From Campylobacter ureolyticus (GTDB lineage: Bacteria; Campylobacterota; Campylobacteria; Campylobacterales; Campylobacteraceae), in NCBI RefSeq assembly GCF_013372225.1, contig NZ_CP053832.1, positions 1,116,001 through 1,180,000 on the forward strand: a stretch of DNA of 64,000 bases, read 5' to 3'. Below are positions 1-7,687 of the stretch, one piece after another. The notes under the pieces are model-generated. The model saw nothing but the letters and a program-made list of their open reading frames with translations, ran no database searches and was not told the origin of the DNA. Within the stretch, counting starts at the first letter, position 1. Each line of letters opens with the position of its first letter. The translations under genes and the position numbers were made by a program.

Positions 1-306
1 CTCATCTTTTCTTTTATAAATCACACCCAAATCTAACATTTCTTTGGTGGTTAGATTTAAGTCTTTACGAGAGCTGCCCTTATAGTGGTATGCACTATTT
101 ACATGCCAAATATGGTCTTTGTCTGCTGTGATACTACTGCCATCGCTAAATTTTACATCATAACAGTCGTGGTTATGCATAATATCGCTTATTAATGTTA
201 TTTTTGTAGGCTTTCCATCAAGACTAAAAACTTCATCACCCACCTTTAAATCAGCCATTTTTATAAAGCCTTTTGGAGTTGGTATAAGAGTGTTTATGCT
301 TAGAGC
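1..306 (-). other. Intein N-terminal (Hint) splicing domain within TerL, partial
   Basis: The visible 102 residues begin ALSINTLIPTPKGF, an N1-block pattern in which the first splicing residue is Ala instead of Cys or Ser. They continue with KMADLKVGDEVFSLDG (block N2) and SITADKDHIWHV (block N3-like, T..DH). The insertion point is directly after NGK of the terminase P-loop, a typical intein position because it disables the host protein when empty. Whether a homing endonuclease domain and the terminal His-Asn/Cys+1 junction are present cannot be seen. An Ala first residue implies splicing without the first N-S shift, as in KlbA-type inteins. Confidence 0.8.
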
Positions 307-612
307 TTTACCGTTTTTTCTAGGGATAAATAAAAGTGCTGATGAGTAACGGCGTGAGTTGGTATCTTTTTTAAAAGTAGCTATGGTATCGATAATGAAC
401 TTAATTTGAAAATCCAAAAGCTGAAAATTAACCCCTGCAAACTCTCCTGCGGTGTGTTTTAAAAGACTTATAAACTTAATAGCCCTAAAAGCTGTTTTTT
501 CATCTATAAAATAAGGTGTATTTTTTAGATTTTCATTTTGAGTTTTGATATACTCATCGGCATTATTTAAAATCTCTTTTCTTAAGATTATTTTATTCAT
601 TTTTTCATCCAT
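1..612 (-). CDS. Phage terminase large subunit, N-terminal part, interrupted by an intein (runs off the window)
   Basis: TerL is the packaging ATPase/nuclease. An open frame from ATG at 612 runs off the left edge without a stop. Residues 1-102 look like the N-terminus of a Terminase_1-type TerL, ending in the P-loop-like IPRKNGK. At residue 103 the sequence changes abruptly to an intein splicing domain (separate entry), so the ATPase would be inactive until splicing. An alternative start at 600 is also in frame; neither has a strong ribosome binding site. A 20-bp near-repeat (about 620-645 and 675-695) lies between this start and the end of the small-subunit gene. The C-extein and nuclease domain are outside the window. 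Confidence 0.8.
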   Translation of the reverse strand, partial: MDEKMNKIILRKEILNNADEYIKTQNENLKNTPYFIDEKTAFRAIKFISLLKHTAGEFAGVNFQLLDFQIKFIIDTIATFKKDTNSRRYSSALLFIPRKNGKALSINTLIPTPKGFIKMADLKVGDEVFSLDGKPTKITLISDIMHNHDCYDVKFSDGSSITADKDHIWHVNSAYHYKGSSRKDLNLTTKEMLDLGVIYKRKDE

Positions 613-680
613 TTTTTAAAATTTAAAACCTTATTCATCTATTCAAGTATTCATCTTATCTGTTTTGAAATTTAAAAACC

Positions 681-1316
681 TTATTCATCTATCAATCCAT
701 CCATTTCATCTGCTTCAATAGGTGGCGTGGCATCTATACCCTTTCTATTTCCTGCGCCTATACCAAGAGCTTTTTCTCTTTTTAATTGTAATTCACTAAG
801 TTTTAAATACCCATCAAATTTAGCACTCAGCCACTCTTTACCCTTTTCATCTTCAGTTGTTATGCCATCACTATCAAAACTTTGTCTTATGCGATCTAAA
901 AAATAAGCATCTTTTATATATGCCTTTAAAACAGGCGTGTCAATATCAAGATAAAGCCCTAATGTCTTAAATATAGTTATGAGCTCTTTAAGTTGCGTGT
1001 TTATAGAACCAGACAAAGTGCTAGACGCAAATTTTAGCTTATTATCTTTTATCTCTAAAGACAACACATTTTCATTTTTTAATTTATTATGGGCTATTTC
1101 TTTTTCCAAAGCTTGTTTTGAGCTTGATTTTTTATGTGGATTAGTTTCTCTATATTTTTTAAGTTTTATCACCTCATCCTTGTAGTAAAAAACTTCTCTC
1201 CATTTTTTTACGCGATTTAAATTCTCTTTTTTAGCGAGCTTGCTCATAGCACTTTTTGTTTGTATAGATAAAAGCCTCATAGCCTCTTCATTTGATATCA
1301 TCTTTTTATCCTGCAT
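681..1316 (-). CDS. Phage terminase small subunit
   Basis: A 211-aa protein directly upstream of TerL in the same direction. The first 60 residues (ISNEEAMRLLSIQTKSAMSKL) look like a helix-turn-helix DNA-binding start, followed by a Lys-rich middle and a helical region, as in P27-type small subunits that recognise the packaging site. The start is supported by AAGGAAG a few bases upstream. Identification rests mainly on position between an HNH gene and TerL, a common phage packaging order, plus overall length and composition. Confidence 0.65.
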   Translation of the reverse strand: MQDKKMISNEEAMRLLSIQTKSAMSKLAKKENLNRVKKWREVFYYKDEVIKLKKYRETNPHKKSSSKQALEKEIAHNKLKNENVLSLEIKDNKLKFASSTLSGSINTQLKELITIFKTLGLYLDIDTPVLKAYIKDAYFLDRIRQSFDSDGITTEDEKGKEWLSAKFDGYLKLSELQLKREKALGIGAGNRKGIDATPPIEADEMDGLIDE

Positions 1317-1432
1317 AAAAAACTTCCTTTGTCATTGTCATTTGTCCTATAACTTTTCCAAAAAAAATGGTGCACATAAAATCAAAACTCCCCCACTCGG
1401 TGTTTAGGCAACATTAATTAGAGATTAAACCA

Positions 1433-1440
1433 CCCCCCCC
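1433..1440. repeat. C8 (G8 on the coding strand) homopolymer at the HNH stop codon
   Basis: Eight consecutive C on the plus strand. On the gene strand the first G is the last base of the HNH stop codon TAG, so the tract lies in the leader between HNH and TerS. Poly-G tracts of this length are classic slippage sites in Campylobacter, but here no reading frame would be switched unless a small upstream frame is involved. Confidence 0.6.
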
Positions 1441-1799
1441 TATTTATATAAAATTTCGTCGTTTAAAGTCTTTTGATTATGGCATTTATGGCAAAGTGAT
1501 TGTAGGTTTTTTCTAGCTAATTTACTTCCACCTGATTTTATAGGAATTATATGATCTATCACATCGGCTTTTTTGCCACACACTCTACAAAACGGCTCTT
1601 CTATAATTACTCTTGCTCTTGCCTTTTTCCAAGCAACTGAGCTATAAAATTTAGCACTTAGCTTATCTCTTGAAAAATTATCATAAGTTTTATTGTAAAA
1701 TTTAGCACTTAGCTTTTTACACTTATTGCACTGATATTTATGTAGGGGGATTTTTTCACCACACTTACAAAGCTTATACATACTGGCCATTATTTCCAA
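1440..1799 (-). CDS. HNH endonuclease (phage packaging type)
   Basis: A 119-aa protein with an N-terminal Cys cluster (C11, C13, C24, C27) and a C-terminal HNH nuclease core: CRVC at 71-74, DH at 82-83, N98 and CHKCH at 103-107. HNH proteins beside terminase genes often help cut concatemeric DNA during packaging. The segment KLSAKFY occurs twice (residues about 29-35 and 46-52) with a matching repeat of about 20 bp in the DNA, a recent internal duplication. The gene starts 10 nt inside the upstream gene, indicating translational coupling. Confidence 0.8.
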   Translation of the reverse strand: MEIMASMYKLCKCGEKIPLHKYQCNKCKKLSAKFYNKTYDNFSRDKLSAKFYSSVAWKKARARVIIEEPFCRVCGKKADVIDHIIPIKSGGSKLARKNLQSLCHKCHNQKTLNDEILYK

Positions 1800-2065
1800 A
1801 ACCCTATCTTTGTTTTTTTAGAAATTTGATAAATTTTGTTTATACTAAGCTCTTTTAAGTCATCTTTATCTCTTATAACAAAGCCTTGATACCCATCTTC
1901 TAAAAGTTCCCTTACCCAATCAGGTAGCTTTACAAAAATCACGCCTGAAACTTTTACAAGCTCGAGATTATAACGTTCTTTGTTTCCAAGTCTTAAGAAT
2001 CTGTTGTCTAGATTTAGTGCAAAACACAAATCTTTTGCACTGCAATATTCACCTATAAAATTCAA
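1790..2065 (-). CDS. Hypothetical phage protein, 91 aa
   Basis: I do not recognise the family. The protein is mixed charged/hydrophobic with no membrane segment. The central part (LELVKVSGVIFVKLPDWVRE) resembles small DNA-binding proteins that precede HNH or terminase genes, but this is only an impression. It overlaps the HNH gene by 10 nt and seems to be the first gene of the packaging operon. Confidence 0.55.
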   Translation of the reverse strand: MNFIGEYCSAKDLCFALNLDNRFLRLGNKERYNLELVKVSGVIFVKLPDWVRELLEDGYQGFVIRDKDDLKELSINKIYQISKKTKIGFWK

Positions 2066-2435
2066 TTTTAACTCTTTGAAAAATAAAAAAAGGGTTTCAT
2101 AAATTTAGATAACTAAATTTAAGGATAAACTAAAAAGACATTTTGATTATATCATAAAGTTTAAAGATTTCTATTTTAAATTTAATTTACTTTTTAAAAA
2201 GCAATTATAAAAAGCTAAAGATAAAAGAACCTAAAAAGCAAAAATACAAAGAGCCAAATTGCACACAATTAAGAGATTAAAAATTCAAATTGCATTAAGC
2301 TTTATTTTGCTATGATTTGCAAATATAAAAGCCATAGGCGTTTGCAATAGTTTTGTTATGGCACTTGGTATCTGCTACTTTAAGCGGCTATTAAGTTTTG
2401 TATCTGGCGTTTATGTCGGAAAATATTAAAAATCT
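2066..2435. other. Non-coding or weakly coding gap in the prophage
   Basis: About 370 nt between the packaging operon and the Dam methylase gene. The stretch 2,070-2,290 is AT-rich with no pattern I can support. A small plus-strand frame at 2,358-2,429 (23 codons, starting MALGICYF) is relatively GC-rich and hydrophobic, and could be a small membrane protein or the tail of a decayed gene. It has no convincing ribosome binding site, so it is not called. Confidence 0.3.
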
Positions 2436-3302
2436 TTACACTTTTTCAAAAGCTACTTTATCAAAAGAATTAACTAATGTTTTATGGCTTTTAAAAAAAA
2501 GTTCGAAAGCCTTTATTTTATTTTTGGCCGAATACCTAAGTGAATATTTTTTAGGGCTATAATCTTTATAAATTTGATATATTTCATCTTCATTGTCATA
2601 TGTCATAATCCAATGAAAGTCATCTAAAAGCTTGATAGACTCAAATAATTTTTTATGATCATCATGAATAAAAAAATTAGTGTATAAATTTTTACCTTGT
2701 TTGTAATATGGTGGATCAAAAAATATAAAAGTTTGACTTTTATCCATACGTATTAAAAAGTCTTTTATAAATTTATTAGCCTCTAAGTTAAAGAGCTCTA
2801 TTTTAGAGCTATATTTGGCTATTGTTGTTATCTTTTCTATTATATTTTCTTTATTAAATCTAGCATCTATTTTATATTGGCCACTTTGTTTTTGCCCACC
2901 TATAACACCACCCTTTATTATCCCAGATACACTTGTCCTATTTAAAAATAGTGTTGCAAAAGCTAAATCTATATCGTAATTTCTTATATCTTTTTTTAAT
3001 TTATATATCTCTTTTTGTTTTTCTCTTTCTGCCATTGTTATTTCTGTATTCAATATTTTTTTAATCAATTTACTTGTATCATCTATAACAGCTTTCCAAA
3101 AAGAATAAATAGCTACATCATAATCATTTAGCACAATTTTATCAACTCTGCTAGATAGTAATAAATTCATAGCAACACCAGCTCCACCACAAAATGGCTC
3201 ACAATATATAGGATTTTTTATATTATTTATTTCTATTGTGTATGATACAAATTCAGTTAGTTTTGATTTACCTCCAGGATAACGAAGAGGAGATGTAAAC
3301 AT
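2436..3302 (-). CDS. D12-class DNA N6-adenine methyltransferase (Dam family)
   Basis: The 288-aa product shows the D12 layout: RYPGGK at 7-12, the SAM-binding CEPFCGGAG at 34-42, a long recognition region and catalytic DPPY at 196-199. Such enzymes methylate adenine in short palindromes, often GATC. Start supported by AAGGA upstream. It lies 16 nt behind an AAA ATPase with TOPRIM-like residues, so the two are probably co-expressed. The methylase may protect the phage from restriction or act as the self-marking half of a defence module. Target specificity cannot be read from sequence. Confidence 0.9.
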   Translation of the reverse strand: MFTSPLRYPGGKSKLTEFVSYTIEINNIKNPIYCEPFCGGAGVAMNLLLSSRVDKIVLNDYDVAIYSFWKAVIDDTSKLIKKILNTEITMAEREKQKEIYKLKKDIRNYDIDLAFATLFLNRTSVSGIIKGGVIGGQKQSGQYKIDARFNKENIIEKITTIAKYSSKIELFNLEANKFIKDFLIRMDKSQTFIFFDPPYYKQGKNLYTNFFIHDDHKKLFESIKLLDDFHWIMTYDNEDEIYQIYKDYSPKKYSLRYSAKNKIKAFELFFKSHKTLVNSFDKVAFEKV

Positions 3303-3318
3303 GTAAAATCCTTAATAA

Positions 3319-4968
3319 TTAAATCTTATCAATGCCAAATGTCTTAGCGATTTTATTATATTCAAATTTAAAATTATCAACAAATTCATCAACCACTTCT
3401 TTATTCTCTTTTATCCAGTAATCCAAAAGAGCTTCTCCAAAAATTTCTTTATACTCATTAAACCACTCTTTATATATTTCTAATTCATTTTTTTCTTTGT
3501 GGCCAGATTTTAAATTTTCATAGTTTACATGAACACTCCTATAAACTATATTATCATCTACATTGTCTGAATAAAACTTATGATCCTCTTCTAAAGATAA
3601 CACATACTTACCCAAGATTTTTTCTACAGGTTCACTTCCTGGTAAAGTTAATATTGTTCTTTTATATTTTTGTTTTTTATCAAATGTAAAAAAGCTATCT
3701 TTTTTTAAAATATTATGAAGCTGGTGTTTGCTCTCATCTCTTTTTACATCTGGGTCTAATATTACTAGCGCATCTTTAAATATATTACTTGAAACTGCTA
3801 ATTTTACAATATCAACAAAGCCAAATTCCCCATCTAAAAAATTTAAATCAGATTTTATTTTTGTATTTTTTAGTATACCTTTTAAAAACCACCTTGAAAC
3901 ATCATCCTCCATAAAAACATTTATTTCCTTATTAATAATTCTGTTTTTGTATTTAACCATTAAATCAGCATATATACCTGACATAGTAGGATTTTTTATT
4001 ATCTCAATTTTTCCTATTGCATTTCTTAAGTACTGTATAATGCAGTAATTATTTTGTTCATTTAATTCTTTTTTGCATATGTGCTCCATCAAGCTAAGAC
4101 TATGTGTAGTAAAAACTATTTGTAAATCAAGTTCTTTAGATTTTTTATATAAAAATTCAAAAAGTCTGTTTTGAGCAGCTGGATGAAGAGTTGCATCTAT
4201 CTCATCTATTAAAAGTATTCCACCATGATAACAATCTTTTTGATTGTCTTTTAGTCTCTGAAATGAAAACACTGCAGCCAAAATTTGACCCAAATTATCC
4301 TGTCCAGAAGAGTTGGCCAAAGAGCCATATTGCTCAGTTATAATTCCTACACCCTTTTTTCGTTTTATTGAGTTAGGCTGAATAAATTCAGCCTTACCAC
4401 TTACACCATCTAAAGTAAAAATATAATTATACTCTTGAATTATCATGTTTTTATAGCTATTTTCTTTTATTGTTTTTTGCTCTACAGCATCAGCCTCTCC
4501 AAATGGAAAAAGCCTAGAAAGTCCTAAATAATATACTGGCCAAGATATTTTCTTTTCATCTTTTTTATTTTCATCTTTTATTGGAATTAACCTATATCTA
4601 AAATTTGCTTCATCTAGTTTTTGAGTTGTGGCTCTAAAACTCAACTCACTAAGATACCCATCTAATATATTTCCTTTTTCATCTCTTGGCAAATCATCAA
4701 AAAATATAGTGCACTTACGCCCTGAGCTATCTGCAATCTTATCATATTTTATAATATCTGAATAATCTCCTCTAAAAGCATCTCCATTAAGCAATTCTCC
4801 ATCTTTTTTCTTAATTTCAGCACAATTACTAAGCATAGCTAGTATAGTTGATTTGCCTATACCATTGTGCCCAGATATACAAGTTAAATTTGTTCCAAGC
4901 TCTATTTCATATACCTCATCTTTTTTAGAAAAAGCTCTAAAATTTTTAATTTTAATCTTTTTTATATA
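3319..4968 (-). CDS. AAA (SMC/OLD-like) ATPase with TOPRIM-like C-terminal region
   Basis: Numbered from an upstream in-frame TTG, the N-terminus IKKIKIKNFRAFS is followed by Walker A GHNGIGKST (39-47), an ABC-type signature SSGQDNLGQ (226-234), Walker B ILLIDEID (257-264) and an H-loop THS (294-296). The last 200 residues contain FMEDD (358-362) and LDPD (410-413), the E...DxD spacing expected of an OLD-type TOPRIM nuclease; the usual Gly after the first Glu is absent. I place the start at ATG 4968 because the TTG at 4986 overlaps the AAGG ribosome binding site. Overall length about 549 aa. OLD-like nucleases are anti-phage effectors, and the adjacent methylase suggests a module. Nuclease activity is inferred. 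Confidence 0.75.
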   Translation of the reverse strand, partial: YIKKIKIKNFRAFSKKDEVYEIELGTNLTCISGHNGIGKSTILAMLSNCAEIKKKDGELLNGDAFRGDYSDIIKYDKIADSSGRKCTIFFDDLPRDEKGNILDGYLSELSFRATTQKLDEANFRYRLIPIKDENKKDEKKISWPVYYLGLSRLFPFGEADAVEQKTIKENSYKNMIIQEYNYIFTLDGVSGKAEFIQPNSIKRKKGVGIITEQYGSLANSSGQDNLGQILAAVFSFQRLKDNQKDCYHGGILLIDEIDATLHPAAQNRLFEFLYKKSKELDLQIVFTTHSLSLMEHICKKELNEQNNYCIIQYLRNAIGKIEIIKNPTMSGIYADLMVKYKNRIINKEINVFMEDDVSRWFLKGILKNTKIKSDLNFLDGEFGFVDIVKLAVSSNIFKDALVILDPDVKRDESKHQLHNILKKDSFFTFDKKQKYKRTILTLPGSEPVEKILGKYVLSLEEDHKFYSDNVDDNIVYRSVHVNYENLKSGHKEKNELEIYKEWFNEYKEIFGEALLDYWIKENKEVVDEFVDNFKFEYNKIAKTFGIDKI

Positions 4969-5067
4969 CATAACAAACCTTATCAATGCTTTTATTTGTC
5001 TTTAACACACTATTTAAAAGTATATTGTCTATAATTCGACCCTTTTACACCATACTTTTATAACTTT

Positions 5068-5399
5068 TTATTTTTTAAGCTTTTTAACCTCATCCATATA
5101 GCTTCTTTGCTTTAATTCTTTAAACTTCTCATATTCGATATCTGCTTTTTTAAATTTTCCCTTTTACCCTCGTTTTGAACTATTAGGAAATTCCTAATAG
5201 TTGAATTATCAAGTTCATTGTCATTTAGGATATTTTTTATATGCTCGTTTATAGTCGACACACTCACGCCAAAAATTTCAGCTATTTGCTTTTGACTTAG
5301 CCATAAGGTTTCATTGGCTTCATCTAATAAAACTTGGATGTTTGTGTTGTTATTACCATCATTCCAGATAATAAAGTTTTTTTTGGTTGTATCTATCAT
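5068..5399 (-). pseudogene. Remnant of a RhuM-family gene
   Basis: Residues 1-95 match my memory of the RhuM N-terminus (ETLWLSQKQIAEIFGVSVSTINEHI), a DNA-binding-like domain of about 330-aa accessory proteins. The frame ends early after a stretch of AAAAAA. In the next frame the short segment DIEYEKFKELKQRSY looks like the C-terminal tail of the same family. The middle of the gene is therefore deleted and the join is out of frame. Confidence 0.6.
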
Positions 5400-5468
5400 C
5401 TAAACCTCACACTATACTCTTTACAACTTTTCCAACTATGCGAAAAAACTCATTGCTCTCATTAAGCT

Positions 5469-5774
5469 TTATCTCATAACCGAATTGTTTTTACCTGATA
5501 TTATTATGTTTTGAGAACCATCTACATTTATATTTATTTGTATCACAGCTCCATCTCTTAAAGACTGCAAGAAATTTTCATTTGAAAATACAGCGAGCAT
5601 CCCATCTGCTACGCCCTCACTTATTCTACTTATTTCCTCGTTTCTTACCGCCTCATAAATTCTTTGATTTTCTTTTTTAGTTCGCGCTATGCCTATTAGC
5701 AATATGACACCAAGCAAAACGACAAACAAAATTAAAGTACTAAATTTATCAAAAAACTCTATAAGCTCACTCAT
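5469..5774 (-). CDS. Small single-pass membrane protein with a C-terminal Gly/Asn motif
   Basis: A 101-aa protein: one strong membrane helix at about 12-30, a helical charged middle (31-75) and a C-terminal tail at 82-101 reading IN.DGSQNI..SGKNNSV. The same motif occurs, without gaps, in the two proteins encoded just upstream. The start codon overlaps the previous stop (ATGA), so the three genes form one operon. I do not know the family. The motif resembles short prion-like or amyloid-forming signalling motifs and may let this membrane protein bind its cytosolic partners. Confidence 0.7.
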   Translation of the reverse strand: MSELIEFFDKFSTLILFVVLLGVILLIGIARTKKENQRIYEAVRNEEISRISEGVADGMLAVFSNENFLQSLRDGAVIQININVDGSQNIIISGKNNSVMR

Positions 5775-6394
5775 CGTTTATCCTTTAAATGCTCTAATAT
5801 TGATAAAAATATTTTTAAAGCTTGATTTGCCTCTTCCATACCCATATCCTTTAAGGTTTCTATAATTTGATGAAATTTTTCTCTATTATCATTTTTGATT
5901 GTATTATTATCACCTGAAAAGGCGATATTATTATTGCCTTTTACGCTTACATTGCCACTATTCATATTTTCAATTGCTACATATTGTTCTATTTCGCTTT
6001 CTTGATTATCTCTTGGATCAAACTCCCCATATGCATAAGGGGATAATATATAATTTTGCTTAATCGGCTTTTTAATATATGGAAATTTTATGATGTCTTT
6101 ATAATCTTCTAATTCAGCATCTCTCAAAATATCATCAGGCTCAAAGAAAAAGCCAAGTTCTATAAAATCAAAACTGCCATCAAATTTATCTGCTACATTA
6201 TATATATGCTTAAACGGAACTTTGTTAGTAAGTATCCAATTATCGATAGTTTTTAACTTTATACCCAATTTTTTTGCAAGTCCTTTTTTGTCTTTGACTT
6301 TAGCCACAACACACATTCTACAAACGATATTTTTTGCGTCTTGTCTATCTTTTAAATTTCTTAATGACGATGGTTTTCTTCGTGGATTTATCAT
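5771..6394 (-). CDS. CI-like helix-turn-helix protein with a Gly/Asn motif
   Basis: The 207-aa product has an N-terminal repressor-type HTH (KKGLAKKLGIKLKTIDNWI, about 37-55), as in phage CI/Phage_CI_repr proteins, a middle region with no recognised peptidase dyad, and the motif VSVKGNNNIAFSGDNNTI at 149-166, followed by a helical tail. The motif is shared with the proteins on either side. It sits 4 nt from the preceding repressor-like gene. Likely a transcription regulator of the prophage or a sensor in the operon. It lacks an obvious LexA-type C-terminal domain. Confidence 0.7.
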   Translation of the reverse strand: MINPRRKPSSLRNLKDRQDAKNIVCRMCVVAKVKDKKGLAKKLGIKLKTIDNWILTNKVPFKHIYNVADKFDGSFDFIELGFFFEPDDILRDAELEDYKDIIKFPYIKKPIKQNYILSPYAYGEFDPRDNQESEIEQYVAIENMNSGNVSVKGNNNIAFSGDNNTIKNDNREKFHQIIETLKDMGMEEANQALKIFLSILEHLKDKR

Positions 6395-6398
6395 AGCC

Positions 6399-6803
6399 TT
6401 ACTCTTTTGAAATTTTTTCTATTTGTTTGAGTTTTTCGATGATTGGATCAAGCAACTTATCTAAGTTTTTATTGCCATATTTCTTATAAAGTGCTAAAAA
6501 TTCATTCACTTTTGGGGAATATACATTTGTTATATCAGCATTTTTACCAAATACGGTGTTACCATCCCCGCTAAATGCCAAGTTATTATCACCAGTTACT
6601 TTTACAGAACCGTTTAACAATGTATCCATACTCACTCCCAATTTTTCTGAAAATTCATATAATCTACCTTTTGGAATTTCTCCTCTTGTTTGCCAGGTAT
6701 TAAAAGTTCTATATGGAACTTCCAAAATTTCAGCTAATTCTTTTATAGTATTAGCATTTGTTAAATTCTTTAGAAATGCTATATTCTCGTCAAAACTCGT
6801 CAT
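6399..6803 (-). CDS. CI-like helix-turn-helix repressor with a Gly/Asn motif
   Basis: A 134-aa protein with an N-terminal HTH (TIKELAEILEVPYRTFNTWQTRG, about 19-41) of the phage CI type, the motif VKVTGDNNLAFSGDGNTVFG at 67-86 and a helical C-terminus. It is the first gene of the leftward operon and is transcribed divergently from the early genes. The intergenic palindrome near 6,850 is a natural operator for it. Small size and the absence of a cleavage domain suggest repressor control by oligomerisation and not by RecA-stimulated cleavage. Confidence 0.75.
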   Translation of the reverse strand: MTSFDENIAFLKNLTNANTIKELAEILEVPYRTFNTWQTRGEIPKGRLYEFSEKLGVSMDTLLNGSVKVTGDNNLAFSGDGNTVFGKNADITNVYSPKVNEFLALYKKYGNKNLDKLLDPIIEKLKQIEKISKE

Positions 6804-6825
6804 ATTTTTACCTTTATTGTAAATT

Positions 6826-6869
6826 TACTTCAAAATACCCTTGACAAATTACTTCATTTGAAGTATAAT
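6826..6869 (+). promoter_or_regulatory. Consensus promoter with palindromic operator between the divergent prophage operons
   Basis: TTGACA at 6,841-6,846 and TATAAT at 6,864-6,869 are separated by 17 bp, a perfect sigma-70-type promoter reading right. Between the boxes lies the palindrome TACTTC-ATTT-GAAGTA (6,850-6,865), and a second half-site TACTTC at 6,826-6,831. A bound repressor would cover the promoter, so this looks like the lysogeny switch operator. Confidence 0.8.
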
Positions 6870-7015
6870 ACCACCACTTACACCATAGAAAGAATTATAA
6901 CTATTTATAGCTTAATTTTGTATTGATGGTGCGTTCTTTAAATTTAGTAAAAAATGAGCCCTTAAAGGCTTTATGTTTTTTTAAAATGTCATATAAAACA
7001 TCTAACACTTAAATG

Positions 7016-7079
7016 GTGGCAACGCGTTCTTTATTTATAAGCCTTTTATTAGCAAAACACAACTTACATTCGTTGCCAC
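7016..7079 (+). other. Leader RNA with a long-range stem
   Basis: GTGGCAACG (7,016-7,024) and CGTTGCCAC (7,071-7,079) are exact 9-bp inverted copies separated by 46 nt, in the 240-nt leader between the early promoter and the first small gene. The leader has no frame of note. The stem may be an attenuator or protein-binding site; no U-run follows, so it is not a simple terminator. Confidence 0.4.
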
Positions 7080-7114
7080 TATCTAAGGGTTAAATTTAAT
7101 AAAAAGGAAAAGGT

Positions 7115-7198
7115 ATGAGCATAGGGGTTTTTATGTTTTTAGTGTGGTTTGTGGCTGGTGTGTGTATAGCTAGTCTTTATCTTTGGATGATGAGGTAA
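7115..7198 (+). CDS. 27-aa membrane peptide
   Basis: A small frame encoding one hydrophobic helix (about residues 4-24) and ending in Met-Met-Arg. It has a strong AAGGAAAAGG ribosome binding site and sits at the head of the early operon 16 nt before the next start codon. Function unknown. Small membrane peptides are common at this place in phage genomes. Confidence 0.5.
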   Translation: MSIGVFMFLVWFVAGVCIASLYLWMMR

Positions 7199-7214
7199 TT
7201 AAAGGAGTTTAAAA

Positions 7215-7448
7215 ATGAGTGAAAAAAACAAAATTATAGAGCTTGATTTTGACAAGATAAGAAAGAATTTTGGAAGTGTTGCAAATTTTACAAAATTTCA
7301 TGACTATGATCAAAATGTTATTTACAAAATACAGTTTAACAAAAGCTTTGTTGTTGGGTCAAAAAATGAAAAGATGTTTGGGTGGTTAAGAGATAACGGA
7401 TATGTAAAAAACATAAGCTCTTTACCAGCTAGTTTAAGGGGAATATGA
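7215..7448 (+). CDS. Small early prophage protein, possible DNA-binding (77 aa)
   Basis: Starts behind AAAGGAG. The segment FDKIRKNFGSVANFTKFHDYDQNVIYKIQ (quoted in part: NFGSVANFTKF) suggests a Cro-like helix-turn-helix in which a phage early regulator would bind DNA, but the match is weak. Position as the first full gene right of the divergent operator fits a Cro-like role. Overlaps the next gene by 4 nt. Confidence 0.55.
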   Translation: MSEKNKIIELDFDKIRKNFGSVANFTKFHDYDQNVIYKIQFNKSFVVGSKNEKMFGWLRDNGYVKNISSLPASLRGI

Positions 7449-7687
7449 TGAATAAAAAATTTAAGCAGTTAGAAAAAAGAGTAAAAAAACTAGAAGAAAA
7501 AATAGGCAGTAATATTTGGGTTAATTTTGATGAAGTTAGCATAGGCAAAGAGTTATATAGGCTTAATAAAAGGTGTGATGAGCTAGATAAAGACGTAAAT
7601 GGTTGGCGTGATGGACTAAATGATACTGATAAGGCGGTTATTAAAAAAGCTTTTGCCGCCTTTTTGGATAAGTTTTTAAAAATGTAA
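7445..7687 (+). CDS. Coiled-coil prophage protein, 80 aa
   Basis: The N-terminal 20 residues (KKFKQLEKRVKKLEEKI) form a heptad-type coiled coil; the rest is mixed helical. Two adjacent ATG codons mark the start. No known family recognised. It converges with, and overlaps by 12 nt, a small minus-strand gene. Confidence 0.5.
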   Translation: MMNKKFKQLEKRVKKLEEKIGSNIWVNFDEVSIGKELYRLNKRCDELDKDVNGWRDGLNDTDKAVIKKAFAAFLDKFLKM

